In this document: positions 7,008-17,196 of the stretch, piece after piece | Numbering within the stretch: the first letter of the stretch is position 1 | Layout: every line of letters begins with the position of its first letter | NCBI GenBank assembly: GCA_022821965.1 | Contig: JAJECN010000051.1 | Coordinates: 61,519 to 125,518, forward strand | Origin: Candidatus Poribacteria bacterium | Lineage (GTDB): Bacteria; Poribacteria; WGA-4E; WGA-3G | DNA: 64,000 nucleotides | Direction of reading: 5' to 3' | The notes under the pieces: generated by a model | What the model saw: only the letters and a program-made list of their open reading frames with translations | What the model was told of the DNA's origin: nothing | Database searches by the model: none | Translations under genes and position numbers: made by a program

Positions 7008-10000
7008 GATTTAGATTCGCGTCTCCGAATGTGAGAAAATGTTTGAAGTCTGTGCTACTGTTGATGTGGTTCTTTGCTATCTGGACAGCGGATGCACAGG
7101 AGACAGATAGTAGCCAAATTATTGAAAAGGCGATTCAACAGCAGAATTTAGGGTTGGCTTACCTCGAAGAATCGCAACCTTCAAAGGCGGTCGAGGCGTT
7201 TAAGACACTTATTGAATTGCTGCCCAATGAAGCGATCGGTTATGGAAATCTTGCTGTCGCATATTTGCGCTTACAGCAAGCGGATACCGCCGAAGAATGG
7301 GTCAAGCGGGGCATCGCTGTTGCACCGATGGATAGCCAGTTACATTTCATCCTGTCTGAGGTCTATCAGCTACAAGACGGAAAGCGTGATTTAGCGGTAG
7401 AGGCGATGAAGGAAGCCGTGCGTTTAGCACCTGATGAATTGGAGTTTCGTTATAAACTGGTTCGTCACTATACCGCACAGCGGAACGATCCAGAAGCGCA
7501 GCGGGAAGCAGCTCGACATCTGCAGGAACTTCACGCCCGTTCACCGGTGAATGTTGTCGTGCTATTGAAGTTGACGCAGGCGTTGTTGGCACAGGAGCAA
7601 CTGGAATCCGCTGGAGAACTCTGTCAGGAATTGATGCTCCTTTTAGGCGATACTGACCCAGAAAAACTCATGTATCTGACACAAGGCATAGACGCAATAG
7701 AGCAGGGTGATCTGAAGATTGCTACGCGGAATATGAAAATTTTTGAGAACGTTCATCGGGCAAGTCCGCGCTACCAGCAAGGCATCGGTGAGTTGGTAAC
7801 CGACATCCTTGGGCACCCGATAGAGACATTCAGTCCAGGATTTAAGGATCGGATCGCCGCCAGACAGAGCGAACCGATTACAGTGGCGTTTGTGGATGTA
7901 ACCGAGCAAATCGGACTTGCCGACGTAGAAGGCGTGCCTACGAGTTCCACAGATGTTTCGCTGATTGACTACGATGGCGATGGAAATTTGGATCTCTATA
8001 CAACACTCACAGGAATGCTCTTTCAGAATACAGGTGGAAAGTTTGTCGCTGTTCAGCAGGTTCAAGAGATATTAGAGCAACAGGCTTTACAACCGCATAC
8101 CGCTGCATTCGCGGATCTGGACAAAGATGGGACACAAGAATTTCTACTGCAAACTCGCGAAGGAATAACGTCCCTCCGAATGAATGCAGAGGGAAAATGG
8201 ATAACATCACCCCTCGTCAAACATCAGAAGGTAGAATTCGAGACCGGTGTGCTTCTCCCTATTGATTTTGACCATGATGGCGATCTCGATCTCTTTTCAG
8301 GACGAACCGACATTACAATGTATCGGAATAATGCGGATAAAACTGATGCAGATGAAAGGTTCACCGACGTTAGCGATCAAACCTTTGTAACAATGGACGC
8401 AGACGACGCGTCTCTGGTGCAACGGACACCTACCGAAATAATCTCTGCCGATTTTGATGATGATGGAGATATAGATATTTTTGTTCTCCACAGTGAAACT
8501 GGATGCACCCTTTTCGATAACCTCCGCCAAGGAAAGCTCCGTGCAGTTTCGGCTGAAACAGGGATTCCACAGGGTGTACATTATATCGCAGCCGCCGCTG
8601 CTGATTACGACAACGATGGCGATTTTGACTTGTTCTTAACTACAGCAGATTTGATTTACATCTACCTCAATAGAGGGGACGGAAGTTTTGCGAGTCACCC
8701 AAATGTGCCGACAAGCGTCCAAGATATCCCTCCTGCTTTATTGAGAAACATTGACTACGACAACGATGGGTTCGTTGACGTATGGGTTAGCGGACAAGAC
8801 GGAATGTTCCTGTTTCAGAACGATGGCATTGGAACGTTTAGTGAACCTTACCCGTTGATAGGATCAATCACTCCTACGAGTGGTGCACTTCTCTTGAGCG
8901 CGAAGGCTGGAGCTGTTGGTGATTATGATAACGATGGTGATCTCGACCTCTTTTTCATCAATGATGAAGGACAACTCCGCGTATTGCAAAACAACGGTGG
9001 AAATAAAAATAACTGGATACAGGTGCGATTGGAGGGTATCGCTGCTGGAAATAACAAAGTCAATAGAGATGGCATCGGCTCGAAGTTAGAGGTGAAAGTC
9101 GGCGATCTTTATCAACTGCGATATGTAACGGGACAGGTCTCCCATTTCGGATTAGGTGCGTTTGACGCTGCGGATGTCGTTCGCGTCGTCTGGACAAACG
9201 GCGTGCCACAGAACATCGTCAAACCACAAGCGAGGCAACGCATCTTGGAGAAACAGGTTCTGAAAGGCTCCTGCCCGTTCCTCTATGTCTACGATGGGGA
9301 ACAGTATCAATTTGTCACCGATCTGCTCTGGCGTGCCCCGTTGGGACTCGTCACCTCAATGGGTTTTGTCGCACCTGATGAAACAAAGGATTTTGTGAAA
9401 ATTTCAGGGACGCAGATACAACCGAAATCAGGAAAATATTCCATTCAGATTACAGAGGAATTGTGGGAGACTGCTTATTTCGACGAGGTCAAACTCATAG
9501 CCGTTGATCATCCAGTAGACACTGACATCTTTGTAAACGAACAATACACGCCCCCGCCGTTTGCGGACTTCAAGGTTTACGGTGTTGCCGAGAAACTATT
9601 CCCGAAATCTGCTGTCGATCACCGCGGTAAAGATGTATCCGATGCCCTGAAAACGTTCGATTATCATTACGCCGTTGAACACGCACCCGGTCCGTACCAA
9701 GGTGTTGTTGAACCGCATGCGATTGTCCTTGATCTTGGCGATGTACCGAACGATACACCTGTGACACTCTTCCTCAGCGGATGGATTTTCCCAACGGATA
9801 CCAGTATCAATGTTGCGCTGTTCCAGAATCCTGAAATTAATCCCAGTTTTCCATCAGTTGCTGTAAAGGACAAAACTGGACAATGGAAAACAGTGATTGA
9901 TATGATTGGATTACCTGCTGGTAAAAATAAGACGATCACCGTCGATTTGACCGGCAAATTTCTGTCAGATGACCGGCATGTTCGGATCGAAACCGATATG

Positions 10001-10549
10001 CAGATTTATTGGGACGCGGCATTTTTTACCGTCGGGACACAAGACGTACCCATAGAGATGACGACGTTGAATCCGGATAGTGCCGATTTACACTACCGAG
10101 GTTTTTCCGAGATGTATCGTCCGAATCCACATGCTCCACATCTGTTCGACTACCAAAAGGTAACAACAGAGGCGCAGTGGCGGGACCTCGCAGGGTATTA
10201 CACCCGTTATGGCGATGTCAACCCCTTGTTGCAGGAAGTTGACGATATGTACGTTATTCTCAATGCCGGGGATGAAATCACGGTGGAATTTGAAGCCTCG
10301 CGTCTGCCGACATTGAAGGCAGGTTGGGTGCGTGATTTTATCCTCTATAGTGACGGTTGGGACAAAGATGGCGACATCAATACGCTCACATCACAGACGG
10401 TTGAACCGCTGCCGTTTCATGGGATGTCCGCCTATCCGTATCCTGAACCGGAGCATTATCCAGATGACGAAGCACATCGGCAGTATCAGCGTGAATACAA
10501 CACGCGGCGTGTTGAGCACCGTCTACCATCTTTGGAGACTGGAAAATAG
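7004..10549 (+). CDS. Exported TPR / FG-GAP (VCBS) / ASPIC-UnbV protein
   Basis: An 1181-residue protein with an N-terminal signal peptide (hydrophobic stretch LLLMWFFAIWTADAQ). TPR units span about 45-210. Seven FG-GAP/VCBS calcium-loop repeats follow, with D-x-D-x-DG loops such as DYDGDGNLDLY (near 321), DLDKDGTQEFLL, DFDHDGDLDLFSG, DFDDDGDIDIFVL, DYDNDGDFDLFLT, DYDNDGFVDVWVS and DYDNDGDLDLFFI (near 642). An ASPIC/UnbV module follows (about 669-745; GIGSKLEVKVGDLYQLRYV, HFGLGAFDAADVVRVVW). The last 430 residues have no recognised domain. FG-GAP repeats form a beta-propeller, so an extracellular or surface binding role is likely. TPR-VCBS-ASPIC fusions are frequent in Poribacteria, Acidobacteria and Planctomycetes; their ligand is unknown. 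Confidence 0.9.
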   Translation: MRFRFASPNVRKCLKSVLLLMWFFAIWTADAQETDSSQIIEKAIQQQNLGLAYLEESQPSKAVEAFKTLIELLPNEAIGYGNLAVAYLRLQQADTAEEWVKRGIAVAPMDSQLHFILSEVYQLQDGKRDLAVEAMKEAVRLAPDELEFRYKLVRHYTAQRNDPEAQREAARHLQELHARSPVNVVVLLKLTQALLAQEQLESAGELCQELMLLLGDTDPEKLMYLTQGIDAIEQGDLKIATRNMKIFENVHRASPRYQQGIGELVTDILGHPIETFSPGFKDRIAARQSEPITVAFVDVTEQIGLADVEGVPTSSTDVSLIDYDGDGNLDLYTTLTGMLFQNTGGKFVAVQQVQEILEQQALQPHTAAFADLDKDGTQEFLLQTREGITSLRMNAEGKWITSPLVKHQKVEFETGVLLPIDFDHDGDLDLFSGRTDITMYRNNADKTDADERFTDVSDQTFVTMDADDASLVQRTPTEIISADFDDDGDIDIFVLHSETGCTLFDNLRQGKLRAVSAETGIPQGVHYIAAAAADYDNDGDFDLFLTTADLIYIYLNRGDGSFASHPNVPTSVQDIPPALLRNIDYDNDGFVDVWVSGQDGMFLFQNDGIGTFSEPYPLIGSITPTSGALLLSAKAGAVGDYDNDGDLDLFFINDEGQLRVLQNNGGNKNNWIQVRLEGIAAGNNKVNRDGIGSKLEVKVGDLYQLRYVTGQVSHFGLGAFDAADVVRVVWTNGVPQNIVKPQARQRILEKQVLKGSCPFLYVYDGEQYQFVTDLLWRAPLGLVTSMGFVAPDETKDFVKISGTQIQPKSGKYSIQITEELWETAYFDEVKLIAVDHPVDTDIFVNEQYTPPPFADFKVYGVAEKLFPKSAVDHRGKDVSDALKTFDYHYAVEHAPGPYQGVVEPHAIVLDLGDVPNDTPVTLFLSGWIFPTDTSINVALFQNPEINPSFPSVAVKDKTGQWKTVIDMIGLPAGKNKTITVDLTGKFLSDDRHVRIETDMQIYWDAAFFTVGTQDVPIEMTTLNPDSADLHYRGFSEMYRPNPHAPHLFDYQKVTTEAQWRDLAGYYTRYGDVNPLLQEVDDMYVILNAGDEITVEFEASRLPTLKAGWVRDFILYSDGWDKDGDINTLTSQTVEPLPFHGMSAYPYPEPEHYPDDEAHRQYQREYNTRRVEHRLPSLETGK

Positions 10550-10559
10550 AATGGGATAC

Positions 10560-11750
10560 TCACTGTTGGGAGGCGCGTCCCACTGCGTCCTTAACTCGGC
10601 GTAACGGGATATACAGACAGAGCGTTGCAATGACCAAGATGCCCGCCAGCACTACGTAAGGATACGCCTCTTTCGCATAGAGCCACCCACCAAGCAGTGG
10701 TCCCAAAATGCGCCCTAAACTTAAAAAAGCATCCATAATACCGATAGCTGCACCTTGACCAATCTGTGTCTGCTTGGAAATCCACGATGTATTCGTCGGA
10801 CGGATCAATTGATTACCGATACCAGTAATGGTGAGATACAAAGTCAGCGATGAGAAGGAGTATGCTGTGAGCAATAGCACCATGCCGAGTGCGTTAAGCA
10901 GCAACCCAATAAGAATAATCCGCCGCTCTCCAAACTTATTAATTAATTTTCCAAGTAATCCACCCTGCAATGGCACAACAATCGCGCCCATAACCATAAA
11001 CATCCACCCCATCTCCCGTTCTCCATAATCCCAACCCGCTTCGATGAACAGCGGAAAAGTCATCTCCAATCCTGCGAAGCTGAAGGTTGAGAAAAACGCG
11101 ACAAGAAAAAGGGGCGTAAGCGGCGATCTCAAGGTTGTCTGGCGAAAGATTTCACGCGGAGAGACCCATTCATGCCGATCTTCGAGTTCCTCACTTGTGA
11201 GACCTTTCTGAAGCGATTCTGGAAGTAAAACAAATGCAAAGAGAAACGTAAGTAGCGATAAACCACCTGCGACAAAGAACGGCATATCGTGACTTCCCAT
11301 GATGCCGCCAATTGCCGGTCCGAGAATGAAACCGAGTCCCATCGCCGCGCCCATTAACCCCATGCCTCTGCCGCGCTCCTCTGCTGTGGTAACGTCGGCA
11401 ACATAAGCCATCACGCTCGGCAGCACCGCCGCTGAAGCGATACCCGCCGCACTACGAGCAATCAAGAGCCATATATAGGCTTTCGCCAATCCGAAGCCAA
11501 CTAAGGCAGCAGCGTTCCCAAGCAATCCGATTAGAATCAGAGGTTTCCTGCCGTGTTTGTCCGATAATCTACCCCAGAGGGGTGCAAACAGTAGTTGCAT
11601 ACCGGAATAGATAGACATTAATATAGCGATTTCAGTGGTGGTTGCCCCAATATCTTTGGCGTAATAAGCGAGGTTTGGAATGATGATGCCAAACCCAAGC
11701 ATCACAAAAAAGAGGGTTAAGAACAGTAGGAGAAGTTTAGGTTTGTCCAT
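10560..11750 (-). CDS. Major facilitator superfamily transporter (DHA1/TetA-like)
   Basis: A 396-residue polytopic protein with about 12 hydrophobic segments. Motif A of the MFS is clear after TM2: GRLSDKHGRKPLILIG. A motif C-like GLGFILGPAIGG in TM5 is characteristic of proton-driven antiporters of the DHA1 drug-exporter group. Cation/drug antiport is the family expectation; the substrate cannot be inferred. The gene converges with the FG-GAP gene, leaving 10 bases between the two stops. No strong ribosome site precedes the ATG, but a consensus promoter lies upstream. Confidence 0.88.
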   Translation of the reverse strand: MDKPKLLLLFLTLFFVMLGFGIIIPNLAYYAKDIGATTTEIAILMSIYSGMQLLFAPLWGRLSDKHGRKPLILIGLLGNAAALVGFGLAKAYIWLLIARSAAGIASAAVLPSVMAYVADVTTAEERGRGMGLMGAAMGLGFILGPAIGGIMGSHDMPFFVAGGLSLLTFLFAFVLLPESLQKGLTSEELEDRHEWVSPREIFRQTTLRSPLTPLFLVAFFSTFSFAGLEMTFPLFIEAGWDYGEREMGWMFMVMGAIVVPLQGGLLGKLINKFGERRIILIGLLLNALGMVLLLTAYSFSSLTLYLTITGIGNQLIRPTNTSWISKQTQIGQGAAIGIMDAFLSLGRILGPLLGGWLYAKEAYPYVVLAGILVIATLCLYIPLRRVKDAVGRASQQ

Positions 11751-11843
11751 CTAATTGAACGCGAAAATCCGCGATGAAAAATACGTGTCCTTTCCAATTG
11801 ATAGGTATGATTGGGGAGCAATTTATAAAAAATAATATCGTTT

Positions 11844-11873
11844 ATTATACCAAGTTTGAGACGGGTATGTCAA
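11844..11873 (-). promoter_or_regulatory. Consensus promoter of the MFS transporter
   Basis: On the reverse strand a perfect TTGACA (11868-11873), 18 bases, and a perfect TATAAT (11844-11849), leaving a leader of roughly 90 bases. The rest of the 310-base gap 11751-12060 is AT-rich; no convincing dnaE promoter was singled out in it. Confidence 0.75.
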
Positions 11874-12060
11874 TCTAAAAACCTGATTTACATATAATTT
11901 CGCCGCGTTAAATGGCAGAATTTTTCCGCGAAAAGGGACAATTAGAAATGCGTTCATGGGAAAATTTATTATGGTAATTTTAGAATATTTTTGATATTAT
12001 TAAAGAAGATTTCATAGTTCTTAATATATTCAATGATCACACCTAAAAATTGGAGGACGG

Positions 12061-15000
12061 ATGGCATCCGAATTTGTTCATCTACACAATCACAGCGAGT
12101 ACAGCATGCTTGACGGCGCGTGCCGTATCGAGGCCATGGTCGATTGGGCAGTCGAAAACAGTGCCCCCGCTGTCGCACTCACTGACCATGGCAACATGTT
12201 CGGCGCGTGGGAATTATACAGTAAAGCGAAAGAGGCGGGAGTCAACCCAATTGTCGGTTGTGAAGTGTATGTCGCACCCGGTAAACGAACAGAACGCAAA
12301 AAGGAGCAAGGCGGTCCTTACCACCTCACACTGCTTGCAGAGGATGCAACCGGTTACCAGAATCTTCTGAAATTAGTATCACTTGGATACACAGAAGGGT
12401 TCTATAGTAGACCGCGCATTGATATGGACATCCTGCGTGGATACCGTGATGGAATCATCGCACTGACAGGGTGTATCCAAGGACAGGTGCCACAACTCCT
12501 CTGCTCAAGTCGGCGAGAAGAAGGCATCCAACACTTCAAAACATTGATGGAGATAATGGGAGAACGGAACCTCTTCGTTGAGGTTCAGAACCATTATATT
12601 GACAAGGAGCATGAGGCGTATCCAGTAATGGTTCAGTTGGCGAAAGAGTTCAATCTTCCGCTCGTTGGCACAAACGATTGCCACTACCTCCGCAAATCTG
12701 ATCATGAGATGCACGATGTCCTTCTCTGTACACAGACAAGGAAGACCGTCAATGACCAGCAACGGCTGCGGTTCGACAATCACTTCTACTTCAAAAGTGT
12801 TGACGAAATGCGGGAGGCACTTAAGGATTATCCGCCGGAAGCCATCAGCAATACGCTTGAAATAGCCAATCGGTGTAAACTGGAGCTCGACTATGGCGAG
12901 AGTGTGATGCCGAAATATGAGGTACCTGAAGGACATACAAACGCAAGTTATCTCAAGGAGCTGTGCTACGAAGGCTTGCGCGAAAAGTACGGTGGTGAAC
13001 TCTCAGAACCTATTCGCCAAAGACTCGATTATGAGCTGGATATTATTGGTCAAACCGGTTATCCGGGTTATTTCCTCATTGTGTGGGACTACGTTAAATA
13101 CGCGCACAAACAGGGGTATCCACTCTCCGCACGCGGTTCTGCTGCGAGCAGTCTTGTGTTGTATGCGCTCGATGTGATTACCTTCAACCCGATGGACTAT
13201 GATTGTCTCTTTGAAAGGTTTCTAAACCTTGAACGTATCAGCCCGCCCGATATTGACATTGATTTTGCCGATCGCGCCCGTGAATATGTTATTGATTATC
13301 TTGTCCAAAAATACGGTGCAGATTCTGTGGGTAAAGTCGCTACCTTCGCCACATTGGGGGCAAAAGCTTCGATCAAAGATGTTGGACGCGCACTTGAGAT
13401 GCCTCTTGAAGATGTTGTCCGTTTAACAGATCTAATTCCATCCATCCCCGGTATAACACTTGATGATGCCTTAGAACAGGTGCCGGAATTTCAAGAACGT
13501 GCTGCCCGTCCTGAATATCGTGAGTTGATGGATCTCAGCAAAGCCGTTGAAGGTACGAAACGTCATGTCTCCTGCCATGCTTCCGCGATTGTGGTTTCAA
13601 ATGGTCCACTGACAAATTACGTTCCACTGTTCAAGGATAAACATGACCAGGTCGCGGCGCAGTTTGACGGTAAAACCGTTGAAGGTGTCGGTATCGTCAA
13701 ATTTGACTTCCTCGGCTTACGCAGCCTTACTGAGACGTACGACTGCCTACAGATGATTAAGACCAATCACAACAAGGACATTAAACTGGAAGAGATCCCC
13801 TTTGATGACAAAAAAACCTACTCGCTCATCAGTGAAGGACTCATTGCAGGCTTATTCCAGTTAGAAGGCTCCGCTGGTATGTATCGGGTCGTTACCCAAC
13901 TCAAACCGGATAACTTTGAGGAGTTTTCCGCAATCCCCGCGCTCTATCGTCCCGGACCGATAGAAAGCGGTATGATGCAACAATTTATAGACCGAAAGAA
14001 CGGATTGCAAAAAGTCGAGTATCTGCATGCGTCTCTTGAAAATGCACTCAAAAACACCTACGGGGTGTGTATCTATCAGGAGCAGGTGATGCAAATCGCG
14101 CGCGATATGGCAGGCTTTACGCTGGGTGAGGCGGATATACTCCGCGATGCGATGGGAAAAAAGAAAGTAGACCTGCTCAAGGAACAGCGTCCAAAATTCA
14201 TCAAAGGTGCGGCCGAAAAGGGAATCCGCTCAGAGGACGCAGCGGAGATATACGATCTACTTGAACCCTTCGGGGGCTATGCTTTCAACAAGTCCCACAC
14301 CGTTGCGTACTCAATGTTAGCATACCACATGGCGTATCTGAAAACCTATTATCCACACGAATTTATGGCGGCAATGATGACCGGAGAGGCAGGCGATTCA
14401 GGGAAAGTTACCCGTTACCGCGCCGAATGCAAAAAACTTGCTGATTTTTTGGAGGTGGAAATCAATTTGCTCCCACCGGATGTCAATACCAGTAAGAGAG
14501 AATTCACGGTAGATGGTAACGATATCTGTTTCGGGCTTGTTGCTGTAAAAGGTGTGGGTGATGGCGCGATAGATTCAATTGTGGAGGCACGGGAAAAAAG
14601 TGGTTCGTTCGCATCGCTACAGGATTTCTGTGAGCGCGTGGATACGAAACAGGTCAATAAACGTGCTGTCGAAAGCCTGATTATGAGCGGTGCATTTGAT
14701 TCGCTTGAAGGACATCGCGCGCAATACCTGGCGAGTTTAGAGAATATCATGAAAGCAGCACAGAACGCACAAGCGGAACGCGATCGTGGACAGATGAGTC
14801 TCTTTGGAGACGGAGAAGAAGCACCGACGGCAACCGTAGCACTCGTAGCAGCACCCGAATTGGACCCGTTGGAACGACTTATGCGAGAAAAGGAGCAGCT
14901 CGGTTTCTATGTTTCTGGACACCCGCTCGAAGAATATAGCGACATCATCGAAAACTACACGAGTGTAAGCACCCAAACCCTTAATGGACACCGTATTGAC

Positions 15001-15585
15001 TCTGAGGTTGATGTGGCCGGTATGATCACGGAAGTGAACAATCACACCACGAAAAAAGGAGAGTCCATGGCGGTCATTGAATTGGAGGATTTAGAAGATA
15101 CCGTAAAAGTCGTCGTTTTCCCAGATGCCTACAAAAACGCTGTTGAGCTCGTAGAAGGAAAAGTGGTTTGGATTCGTGGAACTATCAAGCTTGATAAAAG
15201 AAGCCGCAACAATTCTGATGAGGATACGCAGAATGAGGTGCGGCAGCTCCAAGCGGACAAAATATTGGATATTGAGTCTGTTAGTGAGCAGCAGACATCT
15301 GCGCTTGAGGTAACGATTCCAGAATCTGACCTTGAAAACACTCAGAAATTGGCAGCTCTTCAGGAAATTGCGCGTGCCAACAAAGGCGACCACGATCTGA
15401 TTTTACGCCTCATGAGTCCCCGTTATGGCGAAGTTATCGCGCGGTGTGGTGAGAAATACAATGTCGCGTATAAACCGCAAGTTATTGAGCAGGTAGAGGG
15501 TTTATTTGGCGCGGATTGCATCAAGCCGAGCAATCGCACAATTCGTGGGAATAAGAGTCGTATTTCGCAGATGGATTATGTGTAA
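12061..15585 (+). CDS. dnaE: DNA polymerase III subunit alpha
   Basis: This is the replicative polymerase catalytic subunit, 1174 residues, a normal length for DnaE1. ATG 12061 follows GGAGG by 4 bases. The N-terminal PHP domain has HLHNHSEYSMLDGA and HGNMFGAWELY (residues 5-60). The polymerase active-site aspartates lie in PPDIDIDFADR (about 397-405), and GYAFNKSHTVAYSMLAYHMA near 740 is characteristic of the family. A tandem helix-hairpin-helix region (about 830-880) and an OB-fold (VDVAGMITEVNNHTTKKGE, about 980-1030) complete the usual order. An intact FNKSH block and full C-terminus argue that this is the essential enzyme and not DnaE2. The gene is monocistronic or shares a transcript with the reductase downstream. 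Confidence 0.97.
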   Translation: MASEFVHLHNHSEYSMLDGACRIEAMVDWAVENSAPAVALTDHGNMFGAWELYSKAKEAGVNPIVGCEVYVAPGKRTERKKEQGGPYHLTLLAEDATGYQNLLKLVSLGYTEGFYSRPRIDMDILRGYRDGIIALTGCIQGQVPQLLCSSRREEGIQHFKTLMEIMGERNLFVEVQNHYIDKEHEAYPVMVQLAKEFNLPLVGTNDCHYLRKSDHEMHDVLLCTQTRKTVNDQQRLRFDNHFYFKSVDEMREALKDYPPEAISNTLEIANRCKLELDYGESVMPKYEVPEGHTNASYLKELCYEGLREKYGGELSEPIRQRLDYELDIIGQTGYPGYFLIVWDYVKYAHKQGYPLSARGSAASSLVLYALDVITFNPMDYDCLFERFLNLERISPPDIDIDFADRAREYVIDYLVQKYGADSVGKVATFATLGAKASIKDVGRALEMPLEDVVRLTDLIPSIPGITLDDALEQVPEFQERAARPEYRELMDLSKAVEGTKRHVSCHASAIVVSNGPLTNYVPLFKDKHDQVAAQFDGKTVEGVGIVKFDFLGLRSLTETYDCLQMIKTNHNKDIKLEEIPFDDKKTYSLISEGLIAGLFQLEGSAGMYRVVTQLKPDNFEEFSAIPALYRPGPIESGMMQQFIDRKNGLQKVEYLHASLENALKNTYGVCIYQEQVMQIARDMAGFTLGEADILRDAMGKKKVDLLKEQRPKFIKGAAEKGIRSEDAAEIYDLLEPFGGYAFNKSHTVAYSMLAYHMAYLKTYYPHEFMAAMMTGEAGDSGKVTRYRAECKKLADFLEVEINLLPPDVNTSKREFTVDGNDICFGLVAVKGVGDGAIDSIVEAREKSGSFASLQDFCERVDTKQVNKRAVESLIMSGAFDSLEGHRAQYLASLENIMKAAQNAQAERDRGQMSLFGDGEEAPTATVALVAAPELDPLERLMREKEQLGFYVSGHPLEEYSDIIENYTSVSTQTLNGHRIDSEVDVAGMITEVNNHTTKKGESMAVIELEDLEDTVKVVVFPDAYKNAVELVEGKVVWIRGTIKLDKRSRNNSDEDTQNEVRQLQADKILDIESVSEQQTSALEVTIPESDLENTQKLAALQEIARANKGDHDLILRLMSPRYGEVIARCGEKYNVAYKPQVIEQVEGLFGADCIKPSNRTIRGNKSRISQMDYV

Positions 15586-15647
15586 CTTCCAGTAGATGCG
15601 CTTTGCAAGTGCGTCTCTCAACTTGCATAGGAGAAGATTCGCTTATT

Positions 15648-16469
15648 ATGCAGTATCGCACACTCGGTAAAACAGGACTTAGCGTCTCAGAGATTGGATA
15701 CGGTGGGGGCAGGGTTCGTCCAGAGCACGATGAGACATCGCTCGTTAAGATGCTCCACTACGCTATGGATTGTGGGCTTAATTATCTCGATACCGCCCCT
15801 GATTATGGTGGAGGGTACAGTGAAACGATTATCGGCAAGGCAATTGCGGGACGGCGAGAATCGTGCATCGTTGCCACGAAGACGGAAGCTTATGATCCGG
15901 ATGGTATCGCCGCCGATGTGGAAGGGAGTCTACAACGCCTCGGCACTGATTATATCGATGTCCTGCAGTTCCACGGTGGTTGGTTTTATGCCGACGATGT
16001 TGACACCATTCTCAATAAAGGTGGGTTGGAGGCGTATCTCAAACTGAAAGCAGATGGAAAAGTTCGTTTCATCGGCTTCTCTGCGGACGGTCCATCAGGT
16101 GGGACAGAGCAATTTATTGCTACCGGCGAGTTTGACATGATGCAGATCCACTATAACCTGATGTATCAGAGCACCTGCGATGCATTCGGTAGACGCGGTG
16201 TTATCCCTGATGCTGTTGCACAGGAGATGGGCATCGTGCTGATGCGTTCTACCACCAGTAATGCCTTTCAGAACCTCATGAAACACTGCTTCTCCAACGA
16301 AATGGCGAATGTTGATGTGGATAGTTTTCTACTCAACTATTCCCTCTCGAACCCGATGGTGAACGTTGCATTGATGAGCCTACAAAGCATTGACGATGTG
16401 GATTGGACAAACGCCGTGTCGGACAATGTAGACGCACGGTTAGATTTACGAGCTGTTCATGGACGATAG
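15648..16469 (+). CDS. Aldo/keto reductase
   Basis: ATG 15648 (MQYRTLGKTGLSVSEIG) is preferred over the open frame from 15603 because the family begins there and AGGAGA lies upstream. The product is 273 residues, a single NADPH-dependent (alpha/beta)8 barrel. The catalytic tetrad of the superfamily is present: D and Y in YLDTAPDYGGGYSE, K in VATKTEAY and H in LQFHGGW. Aldo/keto reductases of this size reduce aldehydes or ketones, or oxidise sugars; the substrate is unknown. It lies 62 bases downstream of dnaE with no terminator seen between. Confidence 0.88.
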   Translation: MQYRTLGKTGLSVSEIGYGGGRVRPEHDETSLVKMLHYAMDCGLNYLDTAPDYGGGYSETIIGKAIAGRRESCIVATKTEAYDPDGIAADVEGSLQRLGTDYIDVLQFHGGWFYADDVDTILNKGGLEAYLKLKADGKVRFIGFSADGPSGGTEQFIATGEFDMMQIHYNLMYQSTCDAFGRRGVIPDAVAQEMGIVLMRSTTSNAFQNLMKHCFSNEMANVDVDSFLLNYSLSNPMVNVALMSLQSIDDVDWTNAVSDNVDARLDLRAVHGR

Positions 16470-16545
16470 CAGATGTAATCCTTGGTAGGGGCGGTTTCTA
16501 ACCGCACTTTTTGTGCAGTGTACGCCTCCCACTTTTCAATTAACG

Positions 16546-16788
16546 ATGGCGATAAAAGAAAACCAATTGCCCCAATTTGGGTTGTGTCTGAATAATGATG
16601 GATACGCTGCTTCTCTGGAGATCGGAAAGTTGTATCAAGTGGTCCCTGATGACGAAATTATGGCTGCGGGATATTTGCGCGTTATAGATGAAAGTGGGGA
16701 AGAATACGCTTATGCATCCAACCGCTTTTACTTAATTCATCTGCCCACTGCCGTTGAAAAAGTATTGTTGTCTGCCTCACAAAGATAA
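16546..16788 (+). CDS. Small conserved protein of unknown function
   Basis: ATG 16546 (MAIKENQLPQFGLCLNN) gives 80 residues; the frame is open from 16513, but that part overlaps a dispersed repeat fragment (GGTAGGGGCGGTTTCTAACCGCAC near 16482). The pattern LCLNNDGYAASLEIGKLYQVVPD, then GYLRVIDESGEEYAY, recalls a widespread family of 70-80 residue proteins in cyanobacteria and Poribacteria with no assigned role. No membrane segment or catalytic motif is visible. Confidence 0.65.
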   Translation: MAIKENQLPQFGLCLNNDGYAASLEIGKLYQVVPDDEIMAAGYLRVIDESGEEYAYASNRFYLIHLPTAVEKVLLSASQR

Positions 16789-16816
16789 GCATTACTATTT
16801 TGTGTTGTCAATATCT

Positions 16817-17176
16817 CTATGGGATTCGCGGAGGTCTTTCATCTACGGGTGCTTCTTCTTTGCTTATTACCTCTACGAGATGGTAGGCATACCGTCCAAC
16901 ATCCTGGATCTCTGTCCCTCTATCTTCAAGTCTGACTTTTAGCGTATAGATATACCCCGGCTCAAAGTCAAATCCTTGTATGCCTTCGTAGAAAAACTCC
17001 CATTCCTGGCTCTCCTCATTGAATTCAAGGTAGCACTGCTGCTCAATGAACCCTTGGCAGGTTTCGGTATAGGGGCCTATGATGAGAGTTTCTATATGAC
17101 TGTCTCGACCGCATCCGATGGTGAAAACAAGGAGGATTAAGAGGATTGACGGTGTTAGTTTTGTTGGAAACGACAT
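16817..17176 (-). CDS. DUF4377-like lipoprotein
   Basis: A 119-residue protein with an N-terminal hydrophobic stretch ending in a lipobox-like FTIGC, so probably lipid-anchored after cleavage at Cys22. The body contains IIGPYTETCQGFIEQQCYLEF and a GFDFEPGYIYTLKVRLED stretch, matching the DUF4377 pattern of small secreted or anchored proteins. It has two further cysteines (TCQG, QQCY) that could form a disulphide. The function is unknown. It follows the truncated trypsin-like frame on the same strand. Confidence 0.7.
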   Translation of the reverse strand: MSFPTKLTPSILLILLVFTIGCGRDSHIETLIIGPYTETCQGFIEQQCYLEFNEESQEWEFFYEGIQGFDFEPGYIYTLKVRLEDRGTEIQDVGRYAYHLVEVISKEEAPVDERPPRIP

Positions 17177-17196
17177 GTTTTTCCGCTATATATGGA

